A stretch of 64,000 bases of DNA from Luteibaculum oceani. Lineage in GTDB: Bacteria > Bacteroidota > Bacteroidia > Flavobacteriales_D > Luteibaculaceae. Each line of letters starts with the position of its first letter. Position 1 is the stretch's first letter. Below, piece after piece: positions 55,104 to 64,000 of this stretch. The stretch spans positions 124,001-188,000 of the forward strand of contig NZ_VORB01000004.1 in NCBI RefSeq assembly GCF_007995015.1. Reading direction: 5' to 3'. Both the position numbers and the translations under genes were made by a program. The notes beneath the pieces are model-generated. The model was not told the origin of the DNA. It saw only the letters and a program-made list of their open reading frames with translations, and did not search any database.

Positions 55104-58100
55104 CTACCTACTGATTACTATTCTTCTACTAGATATAAAACCTTTAGTGCTTTCAACTACCAACAAATAAGACCCCATAGCTATTCCGCTTACATCCAAA
55201 GTAGCTTTGTCACCTTCTACCGTGGTACTTTCTATTTCGCGGCCAAGTGCATCCAACAATTTAAATTTAGCAAGCTGGATTTTTGCAGAGATATAAATCT
55301 TGCTTCCAGCAGGGTTGGGAAATATGGATAATCCTGCTATTTTATTTTCTATAATACCCGTAACCTGTTTAACATGGATGGTTTTTTGCGCAGAATCCAC
55401 ACATCCAAAGGCATTTTCAACCAATAAGCGAATAATTATATCCCCCAAATCATTAAAGGTTACTGAAATTTGAGTTCCAGTTTGCTCATCCTGACCATCT
55501 GAAAAGCTCCAATTATGCTCACCCTCCGACGGGAATTGTCCAGAAACATTAAATGACGCACCTAATTCCACCGTATCCGGGGCGTCGATTCCTACATTGG
55601 GGGTTTCACCGATATTCTCCAAAACAAAACTCTCCTGGGCAACCAAACAGTTGTTTTCTAGCCTTACCTCTACCCCATAATTTCCTGGCCCCAAGTTTAT
55701 TAGCGAGTCATTATTTACCGATTGGGCTCCAGTCCATTGATAAGTGTAGTTACCTGCATCCAACATATAAATGGCTATTTGCCCATTATTTTTTTCACAT
55801 CTAGGATGAATAATAACCGTATCGTTCGCTAGCATGGTATTAATTTCCTCAATTTCGAAAGTATCCAACCTTGAACATGGACCGTTCGTAGACTCTAGAA
55901 CATATTGACCAGGAGCTACTCCCTCTAGTTTATTGGTTTGATTGGATTGATCTATCCAATTGAATGAAATTTGATCTGCTCCATTGTGAGTCACCGTTAT
56001 TGAACCATTTTCCTCAGCACAATCACTATCCACAATGGTAGTTGCTAAATCTGGATATTCGTATCCAAATAAACTAACCTGTCTCAATGTATCTCCACCA
56101 CATCTACCTGTAGCGGTAAGCGCAACAGTTTTCTCACCACCTCCGCTAAATGAGACGCTCGGATTCGGATCTACAGATGACTGCGGATTGCCAGTTTGAA
56201 ACTCCCACTGATAACTCGTTATATTGTAGGTACTACTTGCACCAAAGGACAACTCCTCATTGGTACAGAAATCAAACATTTGGTTTTCTTCTTCAATGGA
56301 AAAATCCATTTCGGTGTAGGGAATGGTTGCCAGAGCCATTGAGAAATAGGCAGGATCTGCGAAAACACCCCAACCACCTCCAGATTGGTAGAATACGGTA
56401 TTATATCCATTGTCCCTAAATTGAGAACAGAAAACTGTCATGGTATCCGTAGTTGGCTCAAATTCAAAGCCGACAAAAAAGTTCCCTGTCACTTCTACCG
56501 GAGATGGTAAACTAATTCTGTTAAAGCTATTTTCAGTTAATGCACTTAAGGGCACTGCACCTGAAATCAGCTGGTTTCCTGGTGCACCATTACCAGCTTC
56601 TTCATATACCACGAAATTAACATTAGAGGGAGCACCGTCATCAACTATTAAACCCAGAGCTATAATAAAATCTTGAAACACGTAGTCTCCAGAATTTTGA
56701 AATTTCTCTGCAAACCCTTGGAAGGTTCCACCATTAACTGCCGGCACGTAATCACCTCCTGACACATAATAAGTGAGATTTTCCAACTCACTTTCTGTGT
56801 AATTGCGCAGGGTATCACAAATCCCACCAAGGGTGCCCGAAGCTTCATCATTTACTAAAATGTAGTCGCTTTTAATTTCAACATCAGTATTGGTCCCGTT
56901 AGAAACCGTTAGCGTTACAGTTTTAAATCCACCGCTAGTATAGGAATGGGTCGGATTCTGCTGATCAGAAGTGTTCCCATCACCAAAGTCCCAAGTCCAT
57001 GAATTTAATGCAGGTAAACCCGTACTTATATCTGTAAAAGTTACAGTTTCACCTAGCCCTACCTCTGTTTTGTCGGCTTGGAAATTAGCCGTTGCAAAGG
57101 TACTATTACATCCAACAGAAGAGGTTAGGCTGCTTCTGGAGAACCCCTCGAGTACAGCCCTCATTCTCAATTTTTGCCCCTCGGTAAACATATTGGCACA
57201 ATCCTCACCGGTGTAATCCATGTAATTTTCAACCAATTGGGTTCCAGAACATGCAGGACTATTACAATTGCTATTTAAAGTGGTAGGAGGTGTATCGCAC
57301 ACAAAATCACCTTGGGTACTACAATCTGTTTCGGAACAGCTATCATCATTAAAGGGGTGCAAAAGATTTAAATGGTGCCCCATTTCATGGGTAAGTGTAT
57401 TATTTGTTCTAAAACTGCTGTAGATATTCCAACCTTGTGACATGTTAGGGTCGTTACCAAAAGAAAAGTTAACCACTACAATTCCGTCTCCAGGGTTAAA
57501 TGAAGGATTTGTATTAGGATTTGTAGACGAAGATCCACTCACAGGATAAGCGTACCCTAGTGTTCCACCATTCCACTCGCCAAATTCACCTTGGTCGTTT
57601 ATTTCTCTTACTACCCAAACATTAATATAATCTGCAGTGGGCCATTTGCTAAGTGCTTTTAATTGAAGGCCATTTACATCTTCATCGATTCCAACGTTTT
57701 CATAGTCCCCTGTTCCGGTGGCATTTACCCTAATAATACCGGTTGTTGGGTCTCCATTGGGATCCACCGTTGCCAAACAAAATTCAACTTCTATATCCGG
57801 GCCGGCCCCTTGAGCAATCCCACCATCTGTTGCAAGTCTTCTAAAGTCTCTATTTAAAGCATCAACGGCAGACTGTACCTGAGCATCAGGAATATTGTGC
57901 CCCACCCCGGTATCCTGTCCAGTATGATAAATGTGGAATACAATCGGAATGGTATAAACGTCTGCTTTTTGACCTGTTTTTTGCTTATCACGCAGCAGAT
58001 GCACACGTTTTTGAATCAACCTTTCAAACTTCATCATATCCTCCCTGTATTGAGGATCTTGTAATTTCTGATTACGAAGTTTATCGAACATACAGGGCTC

Positions 58101-58232
58101 GCTATCCTGGTGAATTCTTGCTTCCACTTTCTGGTTGGATAGATATTGGATCCCAGTTGGCATGGGGGATTTTTTCTGAGCCACCACAGAAGTAAAAAAC
58201 AACAAGGTGACCAGCAAATAAGTAAAACGCAT
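55104..58232 (-). CDS. secreted M43-type zinc metalloprotease with PKD and T9SS domains
   Basis: 1,042 residues: a signal peptide, then a pappalysin/M43 catalytic domain with HEMGHHLNLLH (zinc ligands His282, His286 and His292; general base Glu283) and a Met-turn YMDYTGEDC. A PKD domain follows (about 380-460; WTWDFGDGNTSDQQNP), then further beta-sandwich segments (LFGYEYPDLAT etc.) and a C-terminal T9SS type A domain (IFPNPAGSKIYI ... SRRIVIS). It is exported by T9SS to the surface or medium. Role: protein degradation; prey or matrix proteins are possible targets, not known. Confidence 0.93.
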   Translation of the reverse strand: MRFTYLLVTLLFFTSVVAQKKSPMPTGIQYLSNQKVEARIHQDSEPCMFDKLRNQKLQDPQYREDMMKFERLIQKRVHLLRDKQKTGQKADVYTIPIVFHIYHTGQDTGVGHNIPDAQVQSAVDALNRDFRRLATDGGIAQGAGPDIEVEFCLATVDPNGDPTTGIIRVNATGTGDYENVGIDEDVNGLQLKALSKWPTADYINVWVVREINDQGEFGEWNGGTLGYAYPVSGSSSTNPNTNPSFNPGDGIVVVNFSFGNDPNMSQGWNIYSSFRTNNTLTHEMGHHLNLLHPFNDDSCSETDCSTQGDFVCDTPPTTLNSNCNSPACSGTQLVENYMDYTGEDCANMFTEGQKLRMRAVLEGFSRSSLTSSVGCNSTFATANFQADKTEVGLGETVTFTDISTGLPALNSWTWDFGDGNTSDQQNPTHSYTSGGFKTVTLTVSNGTNTDVEIKSDYILVNDEASGTLGGICDTLRNYTESELENLTYYVSGGDYVPAVNGGTFQGFAEKFQNSGDYVFQDFIIALGLIVDDGAPSNVNFVVYEEAGNGAPGNQLISGAVPLSALTENSFNRISLPSPVEVTGNFFVGFEFEPTTDTMTVFCSQFRDNGYNTVFYQSGGGWGVFADPAYFSMALATIPYTEMDFSIEEENQMFDFCTNEELSFGASSTYNITSYQWEFQTGNPQSSVDPNPSVSFSGGGEKTVALTATGRCGGDTLRQVSLFGYEYPDLATTIVDSDCAEENGSITVTHNGADQISFNWIDQSNQTNKLEGVAPGQYVLESTNGPCSRLDTFEIEEINTMLANDTVIIHPRCEKNNGQIAIYMLDAGNYTYQWTGAQSVNNDSLINLGPGNYGVEVRLENNCLVAQESFVLENIGETPNVGIDAPDTVELGASFNVSGQFPSEGEHNWSFSDGQDEQTGTQISVTFNDLGDIIIRLLVENAFGCVDSAQKTIHVKQVTGIIENKIAGLSIFPNPAGSKIYISAKIQLAKFKLLDALGREIESTTVEGDKATLDVSGIAMGSYLLVVESTKGFISSRRIVISR

Positions 58233-58505
58233 GATGACATGATTTGGGCTAAGAACTGTAAGTTAACTCAATTTATCGGTGGAAAGGAAATTGAATTAGA
58301 TGAATATGTACTGCTGGAGGACTAGATTCGGATATCGATTAGTATTAGACACTGGTTTTATAGAGGGCATAATAATCACAATTTTATTATGCCCTTTCCA
58401 ACTTTATTTATTTACTTAAATCAATCCCTATGGTTTAAAGTGCTGGATGCCATTTAGGGATGAACAATTTTTGAAGCCAAAGTCAATCTACAAAGGCTCA
58501 ATTAA
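58233..58505. other. intergenic region between giant genes
   Basis: No gene was seen. A tagagggcataataa word occurs near 58360 and its near-complement (ttattatgccct) at 58384-58395, forming a hairpin ggcataat/attatgcc. It could end the transcript of the gene at 58506 on the minus strand or protect its end. Confidence 0.45.
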
Positions 58506-61500
58506 TTATTTCCTAACTATTTGCCTAGTTCCAACCACCGAGCCCTTTGAAATAATAGCTATTTGATAAATTCCTGATGGTAGATTTCCCACGTTTATTT
58601 CAGTACTTACCGTTTTCTTATTTCCAAAAAACTGGGTGCTTATATCCCTTCCTCCAACATCCAACAATTTAATTTTAACTCCATTACCACGTTTAGGAAG
58701 TTGAAAATCTACATAAAGGATATCTGAATTAGGATTCGGGTAACAGTTAAGGTAATCCAATTCTCCCTCACTTGGTGTTGCCCCCTTTATAATCCCTGTT
58801 GTTAGGGAGTCACAAGCACAAAAATAGATTTCTTCTAGCATTGCGGAAGTGGTATATAAGCTGTCTTCCAATTCAGTTATTCTGCTAGTTAATGCATCAA
58901 TTTTGTTCTGCATATCCTCAAAAAGGAAACCTAAATCTATGGTGTTTCCATTGGTTATTTCTATTTGGGTTCCAGAAAGGGTCAATTGTTGGTTATCATT
59001 GGCTGCAAGTACACCTTTTAAGCTCACTGAATTACCATTTGATACCGACAATGTGGTGCCAGACAAACTCAACTCTTGGTTATCCGTATTATCAAGATAA
59101 CCACTTAAATCAACGGAACCTCCATCCTCTAGTGATAAGGTATTGGTGCTTAAACTTAGAGCCTGGTCATCTGTCCCCGTTCCATCTTTTAATCCTGATA
59201 AATCAACCGAGTTTCCATCCTCTATACTAAGCGTGGTTCCACTTAAACTCAAGTCTTGATCATCGGTATTGTCTAGGTAACCTGCTAAACTTACCGATCC
59301 ACCATCCTCCAGGGATAAGGTATTTAAAATTAAAGAAAGGGATTGATCATCTGTATTATCAAGATAGCTACTTAAATCTACCGAACCGCCGTCTTCTAGG
59401 GTAAGGGTGTTGGTACTTAGGCTAAGTGATTGATCATCTGTTCCTGTTCCATCTTTTAATCCTGATAAATCAACCGAGTTTCCATCCTCTATACTAAGCG
59501 TGGTTCCACTTAAACTCAAGTCTTGATCATCAGTATTGTCTAGGTAACCACTTAAATCTACCGAACCGCCGTCTTCTATGGTTAGGGTGTTAGTACTTAG
59601 ACTTAGCGATTGATCATCTGTTCCTGTTCCATCTTTTAATCCTGATAAGTCAACCGAGTTTCCATCCTCTATGGTAAGCGTGGTTCCACTTAAACTCAAG
59701 TCTTGATCATCGGTATTGTCTAGGTAACCTGCTAAACTTACCGATCCACCATCCTCCAGGGATAAGGTATTTAAAATTAAAGTAAGGGATTGATCATCTG
59801 TTCCTGTTCCATCTTTCAATCCTGATAAATCAACCGAATTCCCATCCTCTATGGTAAGCGTGGTTCCGCTTAAACTCAAGTCTTGATCATCGGTATTGTC
59901 TAGGTAACCTGCTAAATTTACCGATCCACCATCCTCCAGAGATAAGGTATTTAAAATTAAAGTAAGGGATTGATCATCTGTATTATCAAGATAGCTACTT
60001 AAATCTACCGAACCGCCGTCTTCTAGGGTAAGGGTGTTGGTACTTAGGCTAAGTGATTGATCATCTGTTCCTGTTCCATCTTTCAATCCTGATAAATCAA
60101 CCGAATTTCCATCCTCTATGCTAAGCGTGGTTCCGCTTAAACTCAAGTCTTGATCATCGGTATTGTCTAGGTAACCTGCTAAATTTACCGATCCACCATC
60201 CTCCAGAGATAAGGTATTTAAAATTAATGAAAGGGATTGATCATCTGTATTATCAAGATAGCTACTTAAATCTACCGAACCGCCGTCTTCTAGGGTTAGG
60301 ATGTTAGTACTTAGGCTCAGCGATTGATCATCAGTATTGTCTAAGTATCCTGCTAAATTCACCGATCCACCGTCTTCGAGAGATAAGGTATTCGTGCTTA
60401 AGCTTAGAGCCTGATCATCTGTTCCGGTGCCATCCTGCAATGAACTTAGATTAACACTATTTCCATTTAGGATAGATAATGACGTTCCGGTTAATGAAAG
60501 AGTCTGATTATTTGCGACGCCGAGCGTATCAAAATTAGCTCCATCCCAAACCAAAATATTAGTGGCCGAGGAGTCGTATACCATCATACCCTTATCTGCA
60601 TTTCCTAGCGCCCCAGCCATAGTCGTAACTGCAGAAGAACTTAGTCTGCTGGTTAAAAATCCCTTTGTTGAATCGTCCAAATGCAAAGCAGACTTTTCAT
60701 TTGGACTCAGGGTTCCAATTCCCACAGAAACTCGGTTAGAGGCAGAATTCCCTCCTAATAAAAAGCAGTCATCACAATTAGAGATAACGCCATTTCCAAT
60801 TAAAATAGAATTCCCTGACCCCGAATTAATTCTGCTATTTGCCCCAATTACTATTGCATCATCCTGACCAACCTGGGCATCACTACCTATAATAATGGAG
60901 TTATTTCTTTCACCACTGAGATAGGTCGAATAACCTATCAAAATATTGTTCCTATTTTTAGTGTAACCAACATTTCCGAAGTCAGCCTCGGAACCTATTA
61001 CAACATTGTAACTCCCCTCCCGATTAGAGAATCCTGCGTTGAACCCTAGATATGTATTATGACGGGCATCGGAGGTATTGTTAGTGTTGGTTCGATTGTT
61101 ATCCCAACCCGAATTGTATCCAATAAAAGTATTGAAACTAGCATATTCGGTTGCAGCCCCCGCACCAGCACCAATAAAAGTATTTTTTATTCCAATACTA
61201 TTATCTCTGCCAGCCGAATCACCTACAAAAGTGTTTTTTCTCCCGGTGGTATTATCATAACCAGCCTTATTACCTACAAAGGTATTTCGATACCCCGTTG
61301 AATTCGTGCGCCCGGCAGCAGAACCTACAAAGGTATTGTCACTCGCAGTTGTATTGTTAAAACCAGCATCCTCACCAATAAATACATTGTCATCTCCAGT
61401 AGTATGGTTCTCACCTGCTTCTTCCCCGATAAAAACATTATCGCTAGCGGAAGTGGCTAACTTACCTGCCTCGGTACCAATAAAAACATTATCCCCAGTT

Positions 61501-61826
61501 GTTAGATTCTGCCCTGCCCTTGTACCAATTATTACATTATCGAAAATGGAACCACTAGTGCCAGAATACCCTGTGTAAGGACCAATAAAAATATTATCAT
61601 GGCCCGTAGATAGTTGAAAACCAGCATTTGTACCAAAAAATAAATTATAACTCCCCGAGGTTAAATTGGTCCCAGCCGAATCACCATACATTGAGTTATA
61701 ATCTCCAGTAGTTATACTCGCTCCAGCCCCTGTACCTTGGGCTTCATTAAGCGTTTGCCCCACCAATTGATTAGACCCTATCGCTGTGACGATTATAATT
61801 AAACTTAGTTTTAAAAGCGTTTTCAT
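58506..61826 (-). CDS. giant T9SS surface protein with YadA-like beta-roll and 29-31-residue tandem repeats
   Basis: 1,106 residues in four parts. After the signal peptide, residues about 40-380 carry about 15 copies of an NTFVGxxAGxxxTTG-type unit (18-21 residues), reminiscent of YadA-head left-handed beta-rolls. Residues about 430-950 carry about 18 copies of a 29-31-residue unit (DDQSLSLSTNTLTLEDGGSV...). Then comes a coiled coil (about 960-1,000) and a T9SS type A domain (NPNSDILYVDF). The DNA of the middle repeat region (59005-60530) is nearly identical between units, in a three-unit super-repeat. It is probably a fibrous adhesin, not a phage tail fibre, since no phage genes are nearby. 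Confidence 0.85.
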   Translation of the reverse strand: MKTLLKLSLIIIVTAIGSNQLVGQTLNEAQGTGAGASITTGDYNSMYGDSAGTNLTSGSYNLFFGTNAGFQLSTGHDNIFIGPYTGYSGTSGSIFDNVIIGTRAGQNLTTGDNVFIGTEAGKLATSASDNVFIGEEAGENHTTGDDNVFIGEDAGFNNTTASDNTFVGSAAGRTNSTGYRNTFVGNKAGYDNTTGRKNTFVGDSAGRDNSIGIKNTFIGAGAGAATEYASFNTFIGYNSGWDNNRTNTNNTSDARHNTYLGFNAGFSNREGSYNVVIGSEADFGNVGYTKNRNNILIGYSTYLSGERNNSIIIGSDAQVGQDDAIVIGANSRINSGSGNSILIGNGVISNCDDCFLLGGNSASNRVSVGIGTLSPNEKSALHLDDSTKGFLTSRLSSSAVTTMAGALGNADKGMMVYDSSATNILVWDGANFDTLGVANNQTLSLTGTSLSILNGNSVNLSSLQDGTGTDDQALSLSTNTLSLEDGGSVNLAGYLDNTDDQSLSLSTNILTLEDGGSVDLSSYLDNTDDQSLSLILNTLSLEDGGSVNLAGYLDNTDDQDLSLSGTTLSIEDGNSVDLSGLKDGTGTDDQSLSLSTNTLTLEDGGSVDLSSYLDNTDDQSLTLILNTLSLEDGGSVNLAGYLDNTDDQDLSLSGTTLTIEDGNSVDLSGLKDGTGTDDQSLTLILNTLSLEDGGSVSLAGYLDNTDDQDLSLSGTTLTIEDGNSVDLSGLKDGTGTDDQSLSLSTNTLTIEDGGSVDLSGYLDNTDDQDLSLSGTTLSIEDGNSVDLSGLKDGTGTDDQSLSLSTNTLTLEDGGSVDLSSYLDNTDDQSLSLILNTLSLEDGGSVSLAGYLDNTDDQDLSLSGTTLSIEDGNSVDLSGLKDGTGTDDQALSLSTNTLSLEDGGSVDLSGYLDNTDNQELSLSGTTLSVSNGNSVSLKGVLAANDNQQLTLSGTQIEITNGNTIDLGFLFEDMQNKIDALTSRITELEDSLYTTSAMLEEIYFCACDSLTTGIIKGATPSEGELDYLNCYPNPNSDILYVDFQLPKRGNGVKIKLLDVGGRDISTQFFGNKKTVSTEINVGNLPSGIYQIAIISKGSVVGTRQIVRK
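59005..60530 (-). repeat. intragenic tandem repeats of about 87-93 bp in the surface protein gene
   Basis: Units are near-identical DNA copies. The word actcaagtcttgatcatc recurs five times, spaced by about 180-270 bp. Three unit types alternate (SLILNTLSLEDGGS / DLSLSGTTLSIEDGNS / SLSLSTNTLTLEDGGS). Copy number may differ between strains or be collapsed in an assembly. Confidence 0.85.
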
Positions 61827-62189
61827 GATGAATTGAAGTTTGAAATGGGGAGTTAAGTAAACTATAATTATTATGTTTTTTTAATCGACAAGACAGGAGT
61901 CAGGATTCACAAGAGGTTAGTATTATCATATGAGCTGAATCACTAAAACTTTTACGCGTGACATGCCCCAACAAAACAGAAGTTATGCAATAAACAAGGG
62001 TAAAGTATCGAAGTGAAAAATTGAATTAGGTCATAAATACTCCCCTGCAACCCATGAATAACTTTTAATAAGCAATTTGTGGTCATAGGGATTCCACCCC
62101 TCCTTATAAAGTCATCAAACATTGGTAAGAAACTTCGGTGCCTTAGATTTGATCCTTACAATACCTCAGTATACTCCATTTGAGAGATA
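61827..62189. other. intergenic region upstream of the surface protein gene
   Basis: No gene or clear promoter motif is seen; this region should hold the promoter of the 58506-61826 gene. It is AT-rich. It contains no obvious repeat before 62190. Confidence 0.4.
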
Positions 62190-62520
62190 ACTTACAACCA
62201 AAGGTCTGCTAGCGCAGTCCTTATTTTCTATTTCTGGGCCTTACATTACAAAAGCAAGCTATGGATTTTTTCTGAAGCCTTTCAGGGATTGCCTGCGGCC
62301 ATCCAGGGGGGGAGAACCTTACAAACAAAGGTCTGCTAGCGCAGTCCTTATTTTCTATTTCTGGGCCTTACATTACAAAAGCAAGCTCTGGATTTTTTCT
62401 GAAGCCTTTCAGGGATTGCCTGCGGCCATCCCGGGGGGGGGACCTTACAAACAAAGGTCTGCTAGCGCAGTCCTTATTTTCTATTTCTGGACCTTTCCTT
62501 ACAAAAGCAAGCTTTTGACG
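62190..62520. repeat. tandem repeat array, about 127 bp x 2.6
   Basis: The word aaaggtctgctagcgcag occurs at 62200, 62327 and 62453 (spacing 127 and 126). Each unit continues with tccttattttctatttctgg, ttacaaaagcaagct, ggattttttctgaagcctt and ggattgcctgcggccatcc, ending in a G-run of 7-9. The third unit is cut short. The unit's start resembles the tRNA-His terminator sequence read on the minus strand, placed in inverted orientation (see 62520-62568). Confidence 0.8.
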
Positions 62521-62538
62521 GTTAGGTCCAGAAATAGA

Positions 62539-62564
62539 AAAGGCCCTGCTAAAGCAGGGCCTTT
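62539..62564 (-). terminator. intrinsic terminator of tRNA-His
   Basis: The stem aaaggccctgc/gcagggccttt lies directly downstream of the tRNA on the minus strand and is followed by ttttct. It is the likely parent of the adjacent repeat units (aaaggtctgctagcgcagtcc). Confidence 0.85.
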
Positions 62565-62569
62565 GTTTG

Positions 62570-62644
62570 GGTGGAAGATGGGATTCGAACCCACGACCTC
62601 TTGAACCACAATCAAGCGTTCTAACCAACTGAACTACAACCACC
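62570..62644 (-). tRNA. tRNA-His (anticodon GTG)
   Basis: The minus strand folds into a cloverleaf: D-stem GTTC/GAAC, anticodon stem CTTGA/TCAAG around TTGTGGT (anticodon GTG), T-stem GTGGG/CCCAT with TTCGAAT. The extra G(-1) at 62644 opposite C73 is typical of bacterial tRNA-His. CCA is not encoded. The acceptor stem GTGGTTG/CTTCCAC pairs except at positions 5:68 and 6:67, which are both T:T. Confidence 0.9.
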
Positions 62645-62693
62645 GTGTAGGAATCAAGCAAGGCTTAATTCGGAGCGCAAATTTAGAGTTTTC

Positions 62694-64000
62694 TTATGAA
62701 TTGAAAAACATAAATTGAATAAGCAATGAAAAAATTGCCAAACAAATTATTATATAGTTGTTTTTCAGCAACTTAACAGAAGAAGTAGACACGATCTTTG
62801 CACATAAATACCATCCAATGGCACCTGAAATGACCATTCCAACCATAAAAAATGCCATTACCTCGTAAACATCTTGGAAAAAATAAACACCTACTAGCAT
62901 TAATCCCAGCTTTAACACCAAAGCCCAAATGGAATATTTTAAGCTTAAATCCTGCCTATTTCCCAGCTCAAATAAATTAGTTAGCGGTAGTACCAAAAAG
63001 TTTAACCATAAACCTGGTAATAGAATCAGGGTCATTTTTAACGCCATCAACCATTCGGAACCAAATACAAGCTTACCAACCGGAATTAATAGAAAACTAC
63101 CTCCTATTATTACGTAACTAGAAATCCGGAGTAATTTCTGAAGAAGCTCATATGTATGTTGCTGAGATTTACCACTCTCTTTCTTGCATTTGGCAAAATA
63201 TACTTGTCCAAATGAACTGGCTAAAACAAAAACCGGGACTGACCCCAAGCGCATAGCCAAACTATATTGTCCCACCTCGTTCTCTGAAAAAAAATGCGCC
63301 AAAAATGTGAGCGGTAAAAAGTTCGCAAGCGCAAAGAATATGGCTGAAATTAAACCGAATCGTAAAAACGAGCTATATTTTTTAGCCACACTACATACAC
63401 CATTAAAACCCTTTTGAAACTCAGGTTTAAACTGGGTTCCAAATACTATGGACTGGAAAAAGAGACCCGCTACAAAACTGTAAATCAGCCCCCCCGTTAT
63501 TGAAATCGCTTTTACCCCTGCAAAATAGCGAACTACAGACTGCCCTACCGCTTGGGTACTCTTTGATGCAGCATACCTTGTAAAAAGCCCCCCCTGAAGA
63601 ATCCAATGCTGAATAATTTGCACATACCCCCCCAATAATAACCCCAATGGAATCCAAAGAAAATAGGGGTGGAGCATGTTCTCGGGATCAAAAAGGCTTC
63701 TAAAACAGTCTGAATACAACCAAACCAGTGATATAAGTAAGGTGCTAAAAAGCAATAAAATCAGACTTAACCTACTTAATGCAGTTATTTCGTTTTTGTC
63801 GTTCGGTACCGGAATTGCCTGTTGGTAATGCCCGCTTAAGAAGGGCATAAAAATTCCAATTACGGTACTATAAATCCCAAATACCGCAAAGTCGGACACG
63901 GTATAAAGCCGAGAAAATACGGGAAGCAAGAGAGTTGGCAGCGCCAACACCAAAAAGTTTGCTCCGGATAACTGAAGAATCGATTTGTTTTTTGAAATGA
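62694..64000 (-). CDS. Wzx-type oligosaccharide flippase, 5' end beyond the window
   Basis: At least 435 residues with about 12 hydrophobic segments. The open frame continues upstream of the apparent TTG at 63953 as SKNKSILQLSGANFLVLALP, which reads as the normal first helix of a flippase and runs off the right edge, so the true start is outside. LPVFSRLYTVSDFAVFGIY matches the MATE/Wzx-like N-terminus. It should flip lipid-linked glycan units across the inner membrane. Another polysaccharide locus probably continues beyond. Confidence 0.85.
   Translation of the reverse strand, partial: ISKNKSILQLSGANFLVLALPTLLLPVFSRLYTVSDFAVFGIYSTVIGIFMPFLSGHYQQAIPVPNDKNEITALSRLSLILLLFSTLLISLVWLYSDCFRSLFDPENMLHPYFLWIPLGLLLGGYVQIIQHWILQGGLFTRYAASKSTQAVGQSVVRYFAGVKAISITGGLIYSFVAGLFFQSIVFGTQFKPEFQKGFNGVCSVAKKYSSFLRFGLISAIFFALANFLPLTFLAHFFSENEVGQYSLAMRLGSVPVFVLASSFGQVYFAKCKKESGKSQQHTYELLQKLLRISSYVIIGGSFLLIPVGKLVFGSEWLMALKMTLILLPGLWLNFLVLPLTNLFELGNRQDLSLKYSIWALVLKLGLMLVGVYFFQDVYEVMAFFMVGMVISGAIGWYLCAKIVSTSSVKLLKNNYIIICLAIFSLLIQFMFFNS

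Noticed and set aside
58506-61826. Phage tail fibre or prophage remnant.
   Set aside because: The protein has a signal peptide and a T9SS tail, and no phage genes are in the window.
62368-62661. 97-codon minus-strand frame covering the tRNA-His and repeat array.
   Set aside because: It reads through the tRNA and terminator; no protein signal.

Overview
This window is chromosomal DNA of a Bacteroidota bacterium, most likely a marine-type member of the Flavobacteriia (Cryomorphaceae-like is a guess from gene content). The signs are several very large secreted proteins with type IX secretion (T9SS) C-terminal domains, a UpxY/NusG-type antiterminator, Bacteroidota-type promoters (-33 TTTG, -7 TAnnTTTG), few Shine-Dalgarno sequences, a cytoplasmic citrate synthase, an OstA/LptD pair, DUF4924, and intergenic regions full of short tandem repeats. 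No prophage, CRISPR array or insertion sequence was seen.

Left part (1-14.2 kb). Sulfate-activation genes on the minus strand (a wHTH regulator, a DUF2061-CysC fusion, CysD, CysN) are separated from one another by genes for four-helix-bundle (23S IVS-type) proteins embedded in minisatellites. A composite repeat array (6.34-7.91 kb) follows; its stem-loops change sequence from copy to copy but keep their pairing. It leads into the promoter of a plus-strand surface-polysaccharide operon: UpxY antiterminator, CysQ PAP phosphatase, a GT2 glycosyltransferase, WecD-like and WecE-like amino-sugar enzymes, and a membrane glycosyltransferase. With no cysH in view, PAPS is probably made for sulfating glycans, and CysQ removes the PAP by-product.

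Middle left (13.6-26.1 kb). A minus-strand locus holds two paralogous ~1,200-residue T9SS proteins. The second overlaps a chain of three small genes: a Cys-rich signal-peptide protein with a C-terminal membrane segment, an exosortase-family protease with its Cys/Arg/His residues, and a small membrane protein. This looks like a compact exosortase/substrate module. Divergent from it lies a Wzc-like tyrosine autokinase with an extremely Tyr-rich tail, followed by an OmpH/Skp-like gene and a DUF4924 gene.

Middle right (26-55 kb). This is mostly housekeeping: mnmD, glyA, fahA, a Nudix hydrolase, a RelA/SpoT homolog, purA, an OstA-like gene, a Fe-S oxidoreductase operon together with MCE and amidase genes, an LptD-like gene, ridA, an M61 peptidase, lpdA, a DPP-IV-like peptidase followed by two POT peptide transporters, a thioredoxin-like protein and gltA. 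Several clear terminators separate the units.

Right end (55-64 kb). Two more giant T9SS proteins (an M43 metalloprotease with a PKD domain, and a beta-roll/tandem-repeat adhesin-like protein), a tRNA-His with an unusual acceptor stem next to a repeat array resembling its own terminator, and a Wzx-type flippase that runs off the window.
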